Positions 1 through 9,203 of a stretch of 35,364 bases of DNA are shown piece after piece (position 1 is the first letter of the stretch; the number at the start of each line of letters is the position of its first letter). Location of the stretch: assembly GCA_913009895.1 (NCBI GenBank), contig CAJVXY010000029.1, forward strand, positions 1 to 35,364, in the 5' to 3' direction. A program made the position numbers and the translations under genes. The notes beneath the pieces are model-generated. The model was not told the origin of the DNA and did no database searches. It saw nothing but the letters and a program-made list of their open reading frames with translations. The DNA comes from an uncultured Acidiferrobacteraceae bacterium. Lineage in GTDB: Bacteria > Pseudomonadota > Gammaproteobacteria > Acidiferrobacterales > SZUA-150.

Positions 1-589
1 TTAAGTTTAAATTCTCTTTTACTTTGTTCAGGTTTATGCGGGTAGTTTGACCAAAACTGTCTACAAGTTCCAGTACCAGTAACTTCTTATTTTTAAATCC
101 TATTTTAATAACACTAAAATTTTCCTGTTGTTTTTTTGATTTTAGGCCAAGCCAGGTAATTTTATTTTTAGTTCCAAGATTTTCAATATTAAAGTTATTG
201 GTCAATTTTTGATTGCCAGCTAATAATAAAGCTGGCGTTTGACTGACACTGCCCTGGTAATCCTTAACAGTCACTTGTTTTAGTTCCGGGTCATAGATCC
301 ATACTTTCTTACCGTCACCGATTATTTTTTGTGTAAAAGGCACTTTATAATCCCACCTGAATTTTCCGGGTCTTTTGATCCAGAAACGACCAGATGATTC
401 CTGGATCATATTACCTTCGGAATCCAGTACTACCTGGTTAAAATCGGCCTGGTAGGTGCGGACAGTGTTAAAAAATCGTTCCAGCAAACTAGCAGAAGAC
501 TGAACCGCGCCGTCTGCATATACATAGGCCGATGCATAGAGGGTAAAAAAAACAAAAGTGGACAGAATGAGTCCGAATTTTTTTAACAT
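1..589 (-). CDS. lolA: Outer-membrane lipoprotein carrier protein LolA (3' end off window)
   Basis: Periplasmic chaperone that takes lipoproteins from the LolCDE transporter to the outer membrane. The ATG at 589 opens a frame that stays open for 196 codons to the left edge, so the last residues and the stop are missing. The protein starts with a Lys-Lys signal peptide and hydrophobic core (MLKKFGLILSTFVFF) ending near YVYAD. The mature part has family hallmarks: an early AS-LLERFFNTVRTYQADFNQ stretch, the GRFWIKRPGKFRWDY segment, DGKKVWIYDPE, and a late LVDSFGQTTRI segment. It follows ftsK on the same strand with 9 bases between them, the usual ftsK-lolA order of gammaproteobacteria. Identification comes from motif recall and synteny. 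Confidence 0.93.
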   Translation of the reverse strand, partial: MLKKFGLILSTFVFFTLYASAYVYADGAVQSSASLLERFFNTVRTYQADFNQVVLDSEGNMIQESSGRFWIKRPGKFRWDYKVPFTQKIIGDGKKVWIYDPELKQVTVKDYQGSVSQTPALLLAGNQKLTNNFNIENLGTKNKITWLGLKSKKQQENFSVIKIGFKNKKLLVLELVDSFGQTTRINLNKVKENLNL

Positions 590-598
590 GAAATCAAT

Positions 599-2914
599 TT
601 ATCTGGCTGGGGGTGGGGGCGCCAAAACTTCACGGCTACCATTGGATTGTAGTGGGCCAACTACGCCTGCTTTTTCCATTTGTTCAACCAGTCTTGCGGC
701 ACGGTTATAACCAATACGCAGGCGTCGCTGGACACCGGAAATTGACGCCCGCCTGGTTTCGGTCACAATTGCCAGGGCCTCATCATAAAGCGGGTCTGAT
801 TCTGTGTCGTCATCTTGTATGCCCCCGGAAATAGCGCTGCCAGCAGCAGCATCTTGCTGATTCGCTGCCAGGATGTCTTCATTATAGATGGGCGGCCCAC
901 TTCGCTTAAGGGCCTGGACAACTTTTTGCACCTCGTGGTCATCAACAAAACTACCATGGATACGGGTGGGAATACCCTGACCTGGCAATAAAAACAACAT
1001 GTCGCCATGACCCAGTAATTGTTCTGCCCCCATTTGATCGATAATGGTTCGTGAATCGACTCTTGAAGAGACCTGGAAGGCAATACGTGCCGGGATATTT
1101 GCCTTAATAAGACCGGTTATCACATCAACGGATGGTCTTTGGGTGGCAAGTATTAAGTGTACCCCGGCTGCCCGCGCCTTTTGCGCCAGCCTGGCGATGA
1201 GTTGTTCAACTTTTTTGCCAACCACCATCATTAAGTCGGCCAGCTCATCTATTAATATAACGATGTAAGGCAGGTGCACCAGTTCAGGCGCTTCCTCACC
1301 CTCCTCACCTTCGGTTGCAACAAACAAGGGATCGCGCAGTGGCTGACCTTTTTCCTGTGCTTCTTTGACCTTGCGGTTATAACCGCCAATATTCCTGACC
1401 CCCATAGCGGCCATTACACGATAACGACGTTCCATTTCAAAAATACACCAACGCAACGCATTGGCCGCCTGTTTCATGTCTGTTACCACCGGTGTTAATA
1501 AATGCGGTATGCCTTCGTACATGGCCAGTTCCAGCATTTTTGGATCCACCATAATGAGGCGAACCTGGTCAGGGGTGGATTTGTAAATCATGCTCAGGAT
1601 TAAGGCATTGACACAAACAGACTTACCGGAGCCCGTGGTGCCGGCAATCAACATGTGCGGCATTTTGGCCAAGTCATCTACCACTGGCTGACCGCTGATA
1701 TCTTTACCCATTGCCAATGCCAGTGGCGAACGAACACTGTCGTATTCCTGTGACGATAATATTTCTTTTAGTTTAACTATTTCCCTGGTTTCATTGGGCA
1801 CTTCCAGTCCAATGGTTGTTTTTCCCGGAATGTTTTCAACCACACGCAAGCTGATAACAGACAAGGACCGGGCAAGATCATTGGCCAGGTTCGTTATCTG
1901 GGATGCCTTGATACCCGCTGCCGGCTCAATTTCGAACCGGGTGATAACTGGACCTGGATGGACTGCAACGACCTGTACCTCCAGGTTAAAATCAAGCAGC
2001 TTTTTTTCTACCAGCCTCGACATGGTTTCAAGTCCATGGCGCGAAAATACGGGTTTATTTGAGGACTCAGGATCGTCCAATAAGTTAAGTGAAGGCAGCT
2101 CACCACCACTGGGAACTTCAAATAACGGCACCTGTTTTTCCCGTTCGCTGCGAGCACTTTGTTTTATATTCTGAATTTTCGGTTCTATGCGGGGTGCCGG
2201 GCGTTTGAATAATTTTTCTTTCTCTATAGCGACTGTTTCATGGCGCTCTTTTTTCGCCTGCATGCCGATGATGTAATCACGTATTTTATGGGTCAGAACT
2301 TTAACCTGGGTTGTTCCTTCCAGTATCAACCAGCCGGTACCATCCATTAACCGTAACCATGACAGCCCGGTAAATAAAGTGACACCAGCAAGAAATATAG
2401 CCAATAGAAATATGGTGGCGCCGACAAAACTGAAAGCAGCTTCCAGGCCCTTACCAGTCATGTCGCCAATAATGCCACCACTGGTAAATGGCAGACCGGT
2501 ATCGGCAAAAGAAAAATGAAGTGTTGCCAGGCCACAGCCACCAAGAACGACCATGACACCACCGGCGCCGGTAATCAATTTGTGTCGAATATCCGGATGG
2601 GTGGGATCATGGCGATGCAAAAATATAACCATGCCGCCATAGGCGACCATGACAGGTATCAAATAAGCCAAATATCCCAGGGTGGTGAGCAATATATCGG
2701 CCAACCAGGCACCAAAAGGACCGCCGATATTGCTCACGGGCCGTACGTCCCCCTGGTGCGGCCAGGCTAGATCGGTCGACGTATATGTCCAGAGAGATAA
2801 CAGTATATAGAGGGCGATCGCCCCAAACACGTACAGGGCTGCTTCGCGAAGCAGTGTTATCAGGCGCGGTGCCAGTGGGGTTTGAATGCCTTTTTTTCGG
2901 GTCGCCTGAGCCAC
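599..2914 (-). CDS. ftsK: DNA translocase FtsK
   Basis: Septum-anchored ATPase that pumps chromosome termini and activates XerCD-dif recombination during division. The 771-residue protein has about four membrane segments in residues 25-185, a short charged linker (about 215-285), an alpha/beta motor with Walker A GTTGSGKS at 425-432, the VRLIMVDPKM segment, a Walker B segment VILIDELADLMMV near 557, and a C-terminal winged-helix gamma domain (about 705-760) that would read KOPS sites. The start is GTG at 2914 with AAGAGA a few bases upstream. At 771 residues it is much shorter than the roughly 1330-residue E. coli protein because the linker is short. This is common outside enterics and does not suggest truncation, as membrane, motor and gamma parts are all present. 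It is divergent from trxB. Confidence 0.97.
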   Translation of the reverse strand: MAQATRKKGIQTPLAPRLITLLREAALYVFGAIALYILLSLWTYTSTDLAWPHQGDVRPVSNIGGPFGAWLADILLTTLGYLAYLIPVMVAYGGMVIFLHRHDPTHPDIRHKLITGAGGVMVVLGGCGLATLHFSFADTGLPFTSGGIIGDMTGKGLEAAFSFVGATIFLLAIFLAGVTLFTGLSWLRLMDGTGWLILEGTTQVKVLTHKIRDYIIGMQAKKERHETVAIEKEKLFKRPAPRIEPKIQNIKQSARSEREKQVPLFEVPSGGELPSLNLLDDPESSNKPVFSRHGLETMSRLVEKKLLDFNLEVQVVAVHPGPVITRFEIEPAAGIKASQITNLANDLARSLSVISLRVVENIPGKTTIGLEVPNETREIVKLKEILSSQEYDSVRSPLALAMGKDISGQPVVDDLAKMPHMLIAGTTGSGKSVCVNALILSMIYKSTPDQVRLIMVDPKMLELAMYEGIPHLLTPVVTDMKQAANALRWCIFEMERRYRVMAAMGVRNIGGYNRKVKEAQEKGQPLRDPLFVATEGEEGEEAPELVHLPYIVILIDELADLMMVVGKKVEQLIARLAQKARAAGVHLILATQRPSVDVITGLIKANIPARIAFQVSSRVDSRTIIDQMGAEQLLGHGDMLFLLPGQGIPTRIHGSFVDDHEVQKVVQALKRSGPPIYNEDILAANQQDAAAGSAISGGIQDDDTESDPLYDEALAIVTETRRASISGVQRRLRIGYNRAARLVEQMEKAGVVGPLQSNGSREVLAPPPPAR

Positions 2915-2926
2915 AATTCTCTTTTC

Positions 2927-3127
2927 TTACAACGGATTTAGCCGATTCTCGCCTTTTATGGCCGCCAAGCCAAGGCCTGTTTTAGAATCACTGGTTATCC
3001 AGATTATTAAGCCCTGTTTGGTCTCTGTCACATCGAGTACGGCACTAGAATAAAGGTATATTATTAAGTAGTCATTCCAGGGTCCTGACTTTGCCCCGAT
3101 CACGGCCTTCACGTAATATTGGAACAT
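2927..3127 (-). CDS. Possible small protein upstream of ftsK (hypothetical)
   Basis: A 66-codon frame fills most of the 293-base gap between the divergent ftsK and trxB genes. It ends 12 bases before the ftsK start, on the same strand. It begins with ATG directly after an in-frame TAG and has no visible Shine-Dalgarno sequence. The translation has an alternating hydrophobic pattern (NDYLIIYLYSSAVLDV, GLIIWITSD, GLGLAAIKGENR) that looks more protein-like than random, but I recognise no family. It could equally be a chance frame in the ftsK leader. Conservation across relatives would decide. Confidence 0.28.
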   Translation of the reverse strand: MFQYYVKAVIGAKSGPWNDYLIIYLYSSAVLDVTETKQGLIIWITSDSKTGLGLAAIKGENRLNPL

Positions 3128-3168
3128 ATGCTATTGACCGTGGTCATAATGTTTCAGTGTGGCCATAA

Positions 3169-4158
<990 letters not shown>

Positions 4159-4214
4159 AATCCAGCTAAAAAAATATGTCTGTAGTTTAATAAACACGGG
4201 TTAAGATACTTGCC

Positions 4215-4766
4215 TTGAACAGTGATAAAAAAGATAACAATAAGGATGATGAGCCTGGAGACAATCTGTTCAAACAGGCCATAGATGATGTGCGCCCTCT
4301 TACCCAGGACAAAGTATCGCCATATCGCCCCAAAAAAAAGGCAGTCCCTTACAAGCGTATTGAAGATGACCAGGATGTCATGGACAGCCTGCTGTCGGAT
4401 CATGTCTCGGAAGAAATTGAGTCTGGCGAAGAATTATTATTTCAGCGGCCTGGTATCCAGAATAACGTGATGCGAAAACTGCGCAAGGGTCAGTATTCAA
4501 TAGAGGCACACCTGGACCTACATCGTATGATTGTCCCACAAGCAAGGGAATCACTTGTAGACTTTCTGGTGACATCCAGAAAACATGATCTGCGCTGCGT
4601 CCGTGTAGTCCATGGCAAAGGCCTGGGTTCACCCGGCAAGCTGCCAGTACTAAAAGGCAAGGTAAACAGCTGGCTCAAACAGCGTGATGATGTGCTGGCA
4701 TTTTGTTCGGCACCCCGCCACGATGGGGGCACTGGCGCGGTTTATATTCTATTAAAAAAGAACTAG
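4215..4766 (+). CDS. Smr-domain protein (SmrA/YdaL-like)
   Basis: Small MutS-related (Smr) domain protein of 183 residues. The first 90 residues are charged and probably disordered. The Smr domain spans about residues 95-182, with DLHRMIVPQAR, then VRVVHGKGLGSPG (the HGKG signature) and a late HDGGTGAVYILLKK strand. The canonical DLHG is DLHR here, as in the YdaL/SmrA branch rather than YfcN/SmrB. Smr domains are linked to nucleic-acid nicking, and some members (SmrB, human N4BP2-type) cleave mRNA at collided ribosomes. Which activity applies here cannot be told. The start appears to be TTG at 4215, because no ATG, GTG or other TTG lies between the upstream in-frame stop and the domain; its ribosome-binding site is weak. 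Confidence 0.85.
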   Translation: MNSDKKDNNKDDEPGDNLFKQAIDDVRPLTQDKVSPYRPKKKAVPYKRIEDDQDVMDSLLSDHVSEEIESGEELLFQRPGIQNNVMRKLRKGQYSIEAHLDLHRMIVPQARESLVDFLVTSRKHDLRCVRVVHGKGLGSPGKLPVLKGKVNSWLKQRDDVLAFCSAPRHDGGTGAVYILLKKN

Positions 4767-4795
4767 GCTGAAAAAGAACCAGTACTAAAAAATCA

Positions 4796-4827
4796 GGCGT
4801 TCGCCAGTTTGATAGCCGACAAACGCC
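4796..4827. terminator. Hairpin between convergent genes, likely terminator
   Basis: GGCGTT at 4796-4801 pairs with AACGCC at 4822-4827, closing a 20-base loop. Read on the minus strand the hairpin is followed by TGATTTTTT, which suits the end of the 4852-5364 gene. On the plus strand only a weak CCTTATATTT follows, so stopping of smr transcription there is less certain. Confidence 0.5.
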
Positions 4828-4851
4828 CCTTATATTTGAATTAGCTATGCA

Positions 4852-5364
4852 TTAAGGAAATGCCGGCATCGTCGGCTCAAGACCCTTATTAAGCGCCGCT
4901 GGATGTCTTTGTTCAATTATTTTTGATACTGCCTCAATTTTACTTTTGGGAATATCAATCATCATTAGAAACTGGCCATCCTCGATAGATTTTTCAAATC
5001 TGGTCAACTGGCTATTAGGCACACCGACACCAATCAGTGCTGACACCCAGGTTCCGAAAACAGCACCAAATAATCCAAGCGCTAAAATAATTCCCATTCC
5101 TATTGGTAAGCCATCAGGCGGAAAATAAAGAAAATATACGCCCACGAGCACCCCCAATATACCGCCGATAACCAGACCCAGTTCTGCGCCGTGAAATACA
5201 TCTGTTTTCTGGAACATGTTTGCTTCGGGTAAATCACCGAGCTGCGTCCCTTGTTTCGCCAGTATGTGAATATTATGATCGGGAATTCGAGCAAGTAACA
5301 TATCTCGAAATGTTGCTTTAGTTTCCCGCAGGGTGGGGATCAGGATATACATTCGTCTTTTCAT
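4852..5364 (-). CDS. Small glycine-rich membrane protein, function unknown
   Basis: I do not recognise a named family with certainty. The protein has 170 residues from the ATG at 5364, chosen because AAAGGAG lies 7 bases upstream; the frame could be extended 13 codons to 5403 but without such a site. The N-terminal region (MKRRMYILIPTLRETKATF) and the C-terminal region (GQFLMMIDIPKSKIEAVSKIIEQRHP) look like soluble alpha/beta halves. Between them are two glycine-rich hydrophobic segments (about residues 55-80 and 83-115) that could be a membrane hairpin. This arrangement resembles DUF1269-like proteins in which a membrane hairpin interrupts a small alpha/beta fold. It is monocistronic, with a terminator-like hairpin downstream. 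Confidence 0.75.
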   Translation of the reverse strand: MKRRMYILIPTLRETKATFRDMLLARIPDHNIHILAKQGTQLGDLPEANMFQKTDVFHGAELGLVIGGILGVLVGVYFLYFPPDGLPIGMGIILALGLFGAVFGTWVSALIGVGVPNSQLTRFEKSIEDGQFLMMIDIPKSKIEAVSKIIEQRHPAALNKGLEPTMPAFP

Positions 5365-6039
5365 GCTGGACTCCTTTAGCAAGTGGTTGCCACACAAACT
5401 CAATTACATTCCAAAATACTCCCTTTTCTTTTTTGTAGCTATTACTATATAAACACAACATCGTTAAGGGCATTTAGTTGTTAATTTAAAAACAGTAACA
5501 ACAGTCACCTCTAAACATCTAATAATTATTAACAAACTAAACTTATTAGTTCTAACTGCTTTTGTTGGCATACTTTTTTCATTTTCGTACACCAGGAAGC
5601 AATCAATCTATTACTCTACTTTTGCTGAATCGGCCCATGTTGATTTTAAAAATAATCGTGCCATTACAATTGATCAGATTGGCCGTGACTTTGCTCCAGT
5701 CGTTCATTGTTCGAGAAACAAGAACACAAATCCAGTTGGTTTAATAAAAAAAACTAATATGGCCCGATCAATTAAACCTTGTCGAAAATGTGTGCTCTGT
5801 TTCGTTAAGCGCACTCGGACTGATGAAATTTTCGACCACATGAGTTTAGAGATAATTATGACAGCTAAGTTCAATGTAGAAATTCAGTGCCATCTTACCC
5901 AAGTTGAAATCTGTATTTTCAATTAAATTCTTATTATTCATGTAGTTAAAGAGAATTCCTGGCAGGTAATTAGAAATAGGCACGTTATATGCATATTCAA
6001 TATCAGCTTTAACAAATTTTGACCAAGGAAAAGCTTGAG
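5365..6039. other. 675-base AT-rich stretch without a confident gene
   Basis: This lies between the divergent genes at 5364 (minus) and 6040 (plus). It must hold both promoters, but I see no clear -35/-10 pair. The only notable content is the long open frame without a start codon at 5468-5926, listed separately. I see no tRNA-like cloverleaf, terminator or repeat. Confidence 0.6.
5468..5926 (+). pseudogene. Open frame without a standard start codon; possible gene remnant
   Basis: The frame from just after TAA at 5465-5467 to TAA at 5924-5926 is open for 152 codons, yet contains no ATG, GTG or TTG before an ATG at 5759. Near its beginning there is a membrane-like run (LIIINKLNLLVLTAFVGILF). 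Further on come VVHCSRNKN and the Cys cluster KPCRKCVLC, loosely like the end of the small zinc-binding domain found at the N-terminus of Ada. That comparison is weak. It may be a gene that lost its start, a gene started at a non-standard codon such as ATT or ATA, or a chance open frame. In low-GC DNA, 152 stop-free codons is unusual enough to record. Confidence 0.25.
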
Positions 6040-6510
6040 ATGAAAAAATTAAAAATATTCGTGATTATCCTGGGACTCATGGCCGCACCATTTGCTGCAT
6101 GTCGCGCAGATGCTGCCACCGGACTATTTGCAGTGCAAATGAAACTGGCACTTAAAGGCAAACCTCATGACCAGTATTTTCTTGGGGTCATGTATGAAGA
6201 AGGCCTTGGCGCCGATGTCGACATAAAATCTGCCCGTATGTGGTATGAAAAATCGGCACGGCAAAATTACACGTTGGCGATAAAAAAATTAAAACAGCTG
6301 GATAAACCTAAACCTGCCCCGAAGCGCAACCCTTTTTCCGCAACTGAAAATAAGCCTAAAAAGAAAAATATCGTGCGCACAACGACAAAAACCAAACCTG
6401 GCATCTCTAAAGAAGAACTGGCTGCCAGAAAAGAGCTTGAAAGAAAACGTAAGGCATGGCGAAAAGCCATGGCCAAACAAGCACAATATGCAGAGGATGC
6501 TTTTGAGTAA
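6040..6510 (+). CDS. Secreted Sel1-like repeat protein
   Basis: Small exported protein of 156 residues. The start is set at the ATG at 6040, preceded by AAGGAAAAG; a TTG seven codons earlier (6019) is less likely. A Lys-Lys signal peptide (MKKLKIFVIILGLMAAPFAA) comes first, with a Cys nearby (AACRADA), so a lipoprotein is possible though the lipobox is poor. One Sel1-type repeat follows (about residues 38-72: HDQYFLGVMYEEGLGADVD, SARMWYEKSARQN). The C-terminal half is very Lys/Arg-rich (PKKKN, RKELERKRKAWRKAMAKQ) and may bind acidic polymers or membranes. Sel1 repeats mediate protein contacts, and no partner is evident. It may be cotranscribed with the binding protein 51 bases downstream. Confidence 0.8.
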   Translation: MKKLKIFVIILGLMAAPFAACRADAATGLFAVQMKLALKGKPHDQYFLGVMYEEGLGADVDIKSARMWYEKSARQNYTLAIKKLKQLDKPKPAPKRNPFSATENKPKKKNIVRTTTKTKPGISKEELAARKELERKRKAWRKAMAKQAQYAEDAFE

Positions 6511-6561
6511 AGGCATGGATGCTGACTATTAAATTAAATACAGCATTAAGAGGTTAGTATC

Positions 6562-7437
6562 ATGTCGTATTCAAAATGTGAAAGAAACAATATCGGAAAC
6601 ATGCCCGAGATTCTCCCCAGAATATTCCTGAGCGCCGCTATATCAATTTTATTACTGGCAAGTGGCACCCAAACTGCTGCTGCCTACGCGAATGAAGACA
6701 TACTGGAACTGGCAATTCAGCCGGTTTTATCTGAAGCAAAAACCAAAAAAGCCTTCAAGCCGCTCGCCGAATATTTGTCTAAAGTAACTGGCAAACAAGT
6801 AGTCGTAAAAACCATGCCAAATTTCATGGCTTACTGGGACACTGTCAGGCGTGCTGATAGTTATGACCTGATACTGGATGCGGCTCACTTCACTGACTAT
6901 CGTCGCAAAAAATATGGTTATAAAATCCTGGCAAAAATTCCTGACAGCGTCAGTTACAGCCTGATTGTTTTGGAAGATAACTTTATTTTTGACCCTTCTG
7001 AACTGATAGGCAAAAGAATTGCGACATTAGGTGCGCCAAGTATTGGTGCGGCAAGACTCGATGCGTTATTTCCTAACCCAATGCGTCAACCTATAATCGT
7101 GGAAGTAGCCAACGCTGACAAAGGCATAAAAATGTTGCTCGATAAAGATGTTTTTGCTGCCATCATCCCAACACCACTTGTGTCCAGGACAATGGCTGAA
7201 GGCAAGAACATATCTGTCGTGATGGTGACCGAACCGGCGCCACATATTGCTATTTCTGCTTCCCCCAAAATGGATGCAAATACAGTGGCAATAATCAGAA
7301 AAGCTATCATTGCCGCTAATAAATCTCCGGCTGGTAAAAAAATGCTGAAAGACATTGGCTTCTCACAATTTGATCCGGCTAACGCAGAAATTTATTCAGG
7401 CCAGGAAAAATTATTGCAAAAGTATTGGGGATATTAA
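6562..7437 (+). CDS. PhnD-like periplasmic substrate-binding protein (orphan)
   Basis: Phosphate/phosphite/phosphonate-type (PhnD family) solute-binding protein, 291 residues. A hydrophobic export signal lies around residues 20-41 (FLSAAISILLLASGTQTAAA). The mature part has the expected features: LELAIQPVLSEAKTKKAFKPLAEYLSKVTG, a conserved YDLILDAAHFTDYR ligand-side stretch, and the inter-lobe segment LIGKRIATLGAPSIGAARL. The ATG at 6562 has AGAGG 8 bases upstream; an ATG at 6601 would give a more typical signal peptide length. No ABC permease or ATPase gene is adjacent, so it may feed a distant transporter or act as a sensor. The ligand cannot be inferred. Confidence 0.85.
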   Translation: MSYSKCERNNIGNMPEILPRIFLSAAISILLLASGTQTAAAYANEDILELAIQPVLSEAKTKKAFKPLAEYLSKVTGKQVVVKTMPNFMAYWDTVRRADSYDLILDAAHFTDYRRKKYGYKILAKIPDSVSYSLIVLEDNFIFDPSELIGKRIATLGAPSIGAARLDALFPNPMRQPIIVEVANADKGIKMLLDKDVFAAIIPTPLVSRTMAEGKNISVVMVTEPAPHIAISASPKMDANTVAIIRKAIIAANKSPAGKKMLKDIGFSQFDPANAEIYSGQEKLLQKYWGY

Positions 7438-7455
7438 TGAACAACGACCCGGGAA

Positions 7456-9156
7456 TTATTGGTCATCTGTGAGCAATTTACTAATGGCTATGATCGGGGC
7501 CAGTGATATCCTTGTCAGCAACCGGTATGGCTCGGAATACCTGATTTTATCTGCCAGGGCCGGGCTAACCCGGTAATAAAATAAAACAAGTTTCCTGCCT
7601 GTTTCATTTTTCATAAGAAATTGATCCCTGAATAATCGTAAACTCATTACCTCTTTTGTCCAGGCCGAACCGTAAGCAGCAGTTGCTATAAAACAAGCAC
7701 TGCAATTAATCCTGGTAGATTCCACAGCGCTATTATTTCCCTGGTTATTATCCTGTTCCGCAGCAGTGACAGTAACTGTATTTTGCAAATAATCGACTAC
7801 GGGTGCATTCACCACAATTGTAAAATTCTGGCTAACACCTGCGGCCAGTGGACCAATGTTGCAGGTCACAACACCTGCCAAAAAAGTGCACCCACCTGTT
7901 GCCGAAATAAATGTCGTGTTCACGGGTAAGGTATCTGTCAGTACCACGCTACTGGCATCACCTGTGCCGATATTACTGACACCAATGTAGTAGGTAACAT
8001 TCCTGCCGCGCTTGACACAATCTTTATCGTGGTTATTGCTAACCTGGAGATCAATTGCTGGCGTCCACTCGTAGGCACCGATGTCGCATTCTGCGGTCGC
8101 GCTGTTGTCACCATCGACCGGGCGTACGACATTACGTTGATCAACACCGGGACAAGTCACATTGGCAGCATCGATTGCCGGACTGCCTGCTGCCAGACCA
8201 TGGGTTGCCGTCTCGCCGCCGTTGTCTTGTAGTGTGCCCAGAAAAGGTGTATCGACGATATCCAACCCACAGCTAGTGCCACTATCCAAACTCGAACCAT
8301 CTGTCGCAATGGGGGCCCCTACGACAGCACAATTTTCACTGGTATTGTTTGAAACAATTGAACTGTTGAGGGTGAGTGAACCTGCAACGTATAATCCACC
8401 ACCGCCAAGCGCAACAGCCGTGTTGAAGGCAATAGTCGCAAAATCAAGTGTTGTTGTAGCACCGGCAGATAGGTACAGCCCACCGCCATTAACAGCTGCC
8501 GTATTGCCGCTAATAGTTGAATTGGTAATTGATGTAATGCCGCCGCCCTGGAAAAAACCGCCACCATCGGTGCTGGCATTATTGCCGGTAAAAAGACTCC
8601 TATTCACTGTCAGATCACCTGCTGTATAAAGTCCGCCACCAAAGTCGGCCTGACCATTTTCAAGAGAAACTTCAGTTAATGACAGTGTGGCGACATTCCT
8701 GATTAGCCCGCCATTACTACCTGTAGCAACACCATTACGAATCACCATGTTGGTAAAACTGACAGTAATTCCAGCTGTTATAGGGCCAATATCAAATACC
8801 CTATACAGGCCCTGGCCATCAATAAAACTTAGTTTTGCCCCGGCGCCGGTGATTGTTAGCGAGCCGTTGATATCCAGATCACCCTTGGCCGCTGACTCAT
8901 CAATACCTGGAATAGCAAGATTAAATGTACCGGCTGGCAATATGACGATATCGGCTCCAGCCAGGGCATTGGATTGCTGAATCGCTGCACGCAACGTGCA
9001 GTTTCCGGCTGCATCAATACAAAGATTATCCAACAGGTCACTATCAACGGTGTCCGCCGTACTGTTAACCGTGAATGTTGCAGCATTGACCGGGGCCAGT
9101 ATAAAACCGGTAATAAAAATGACTAAAAATAAAAAATGTCGTATCTGGTTATTCAT
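7456..9156 (-). CDS. Exported beta-helix/DUF11 protein with CFI-box C-terminus
   Basis: Large secreted or surface protein of 566 residues. After a signal peptide (residues 1-25) comes a CSLREA-like opening (FTVNSTADT, NLCIDAAGNCTLRAAIQ). A region rich in Gly-Gly-Leu and Asn turns (about 110-300) follows that reads like a right-handed parallel beta-helix, ending in the choice-of-anchor segment AGSPAIDAANVTCPGVDQRN and CDIGAYEW. Next is a DUF11/Ig-like repeat (about 375-485: VTYYIGVSNIGTGDASSVVLTDTLP). The end is a CFI-box C-terminal region beginning CFIATAAYGS (about 490) with LRLFRDQFL and a hydrophobic tail. The CFI box resembles a sorting or anchoring domain, but its processing is not established. 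It is downstream of ispF on the same strand and convergent with the PhnD-like gene. Confidence 0.87.
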   Translation of the reverse strand: MNNQIRHFLFLVIFITGFILAPVNAATFTVNSTADTVDSDLLDNLCIDAAGNCTLRAAIQQSNALAGADIVILPAGTFNLAIPGIDESAAKGDLDINGSLTITGAGAKLSFIDGQGLYRVFDIGPITAGITVSFTNMVIRNGVATGSNGGLIRNVATLSLTEVSLENGQADFGGGLYTAGDLTVNRSLFTGNNASTDGGGFFQGGGITSITNSTISGNTAAVNGGGLYLSAGATTTLDFATIAFNTAVALGGGGLYVAGSLTLNSSIVSNNTSENCAVVGAPIATDGSSLDSGTSCGLDIVDTPFLGTLQDNGGETATHGLAAGSPAIDAANVTCPGVDQRNVVRPVDGDNSATAECDIGAYEWTPAIDLQVSNNHDKDCVKRGRNVTYYIGVSNIGTGDASSVVLTDTLPVNTTFISATGGCTFLAGVVTCNIGPLAAGVSQNFTIVVNAPVVDYLQNTVTVTAAEQDNNQGNNSAVESTRINCSACFIATAAYGSAWTKEVMSLRLFRDQFLMKNETGRKLVLFYYRVSPALADKIRYSEPYRLLTRISLAPIIAISKLLTDDQ

Positions 9157-9203
9157 GGTTGCAGGTTAAGCCAGTGGCAGGGATTTGTCTCAACTTTTTT
9201 GTG

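Noticed and set aside
599..2914. FtsK as a truncated or damaged gene because it is only 771 residues
   Set aside because: Membrane, motor and gamma parts are all present; only the variable linker is short.
8162..8629. 155-codon plus-strand frame opposite the beta-helix gene
   Set aside because: It is antisense to a repetitive coding region, rich in Pro/Val/Ala from the complement of Gly/Asn codons; it is a shadow.
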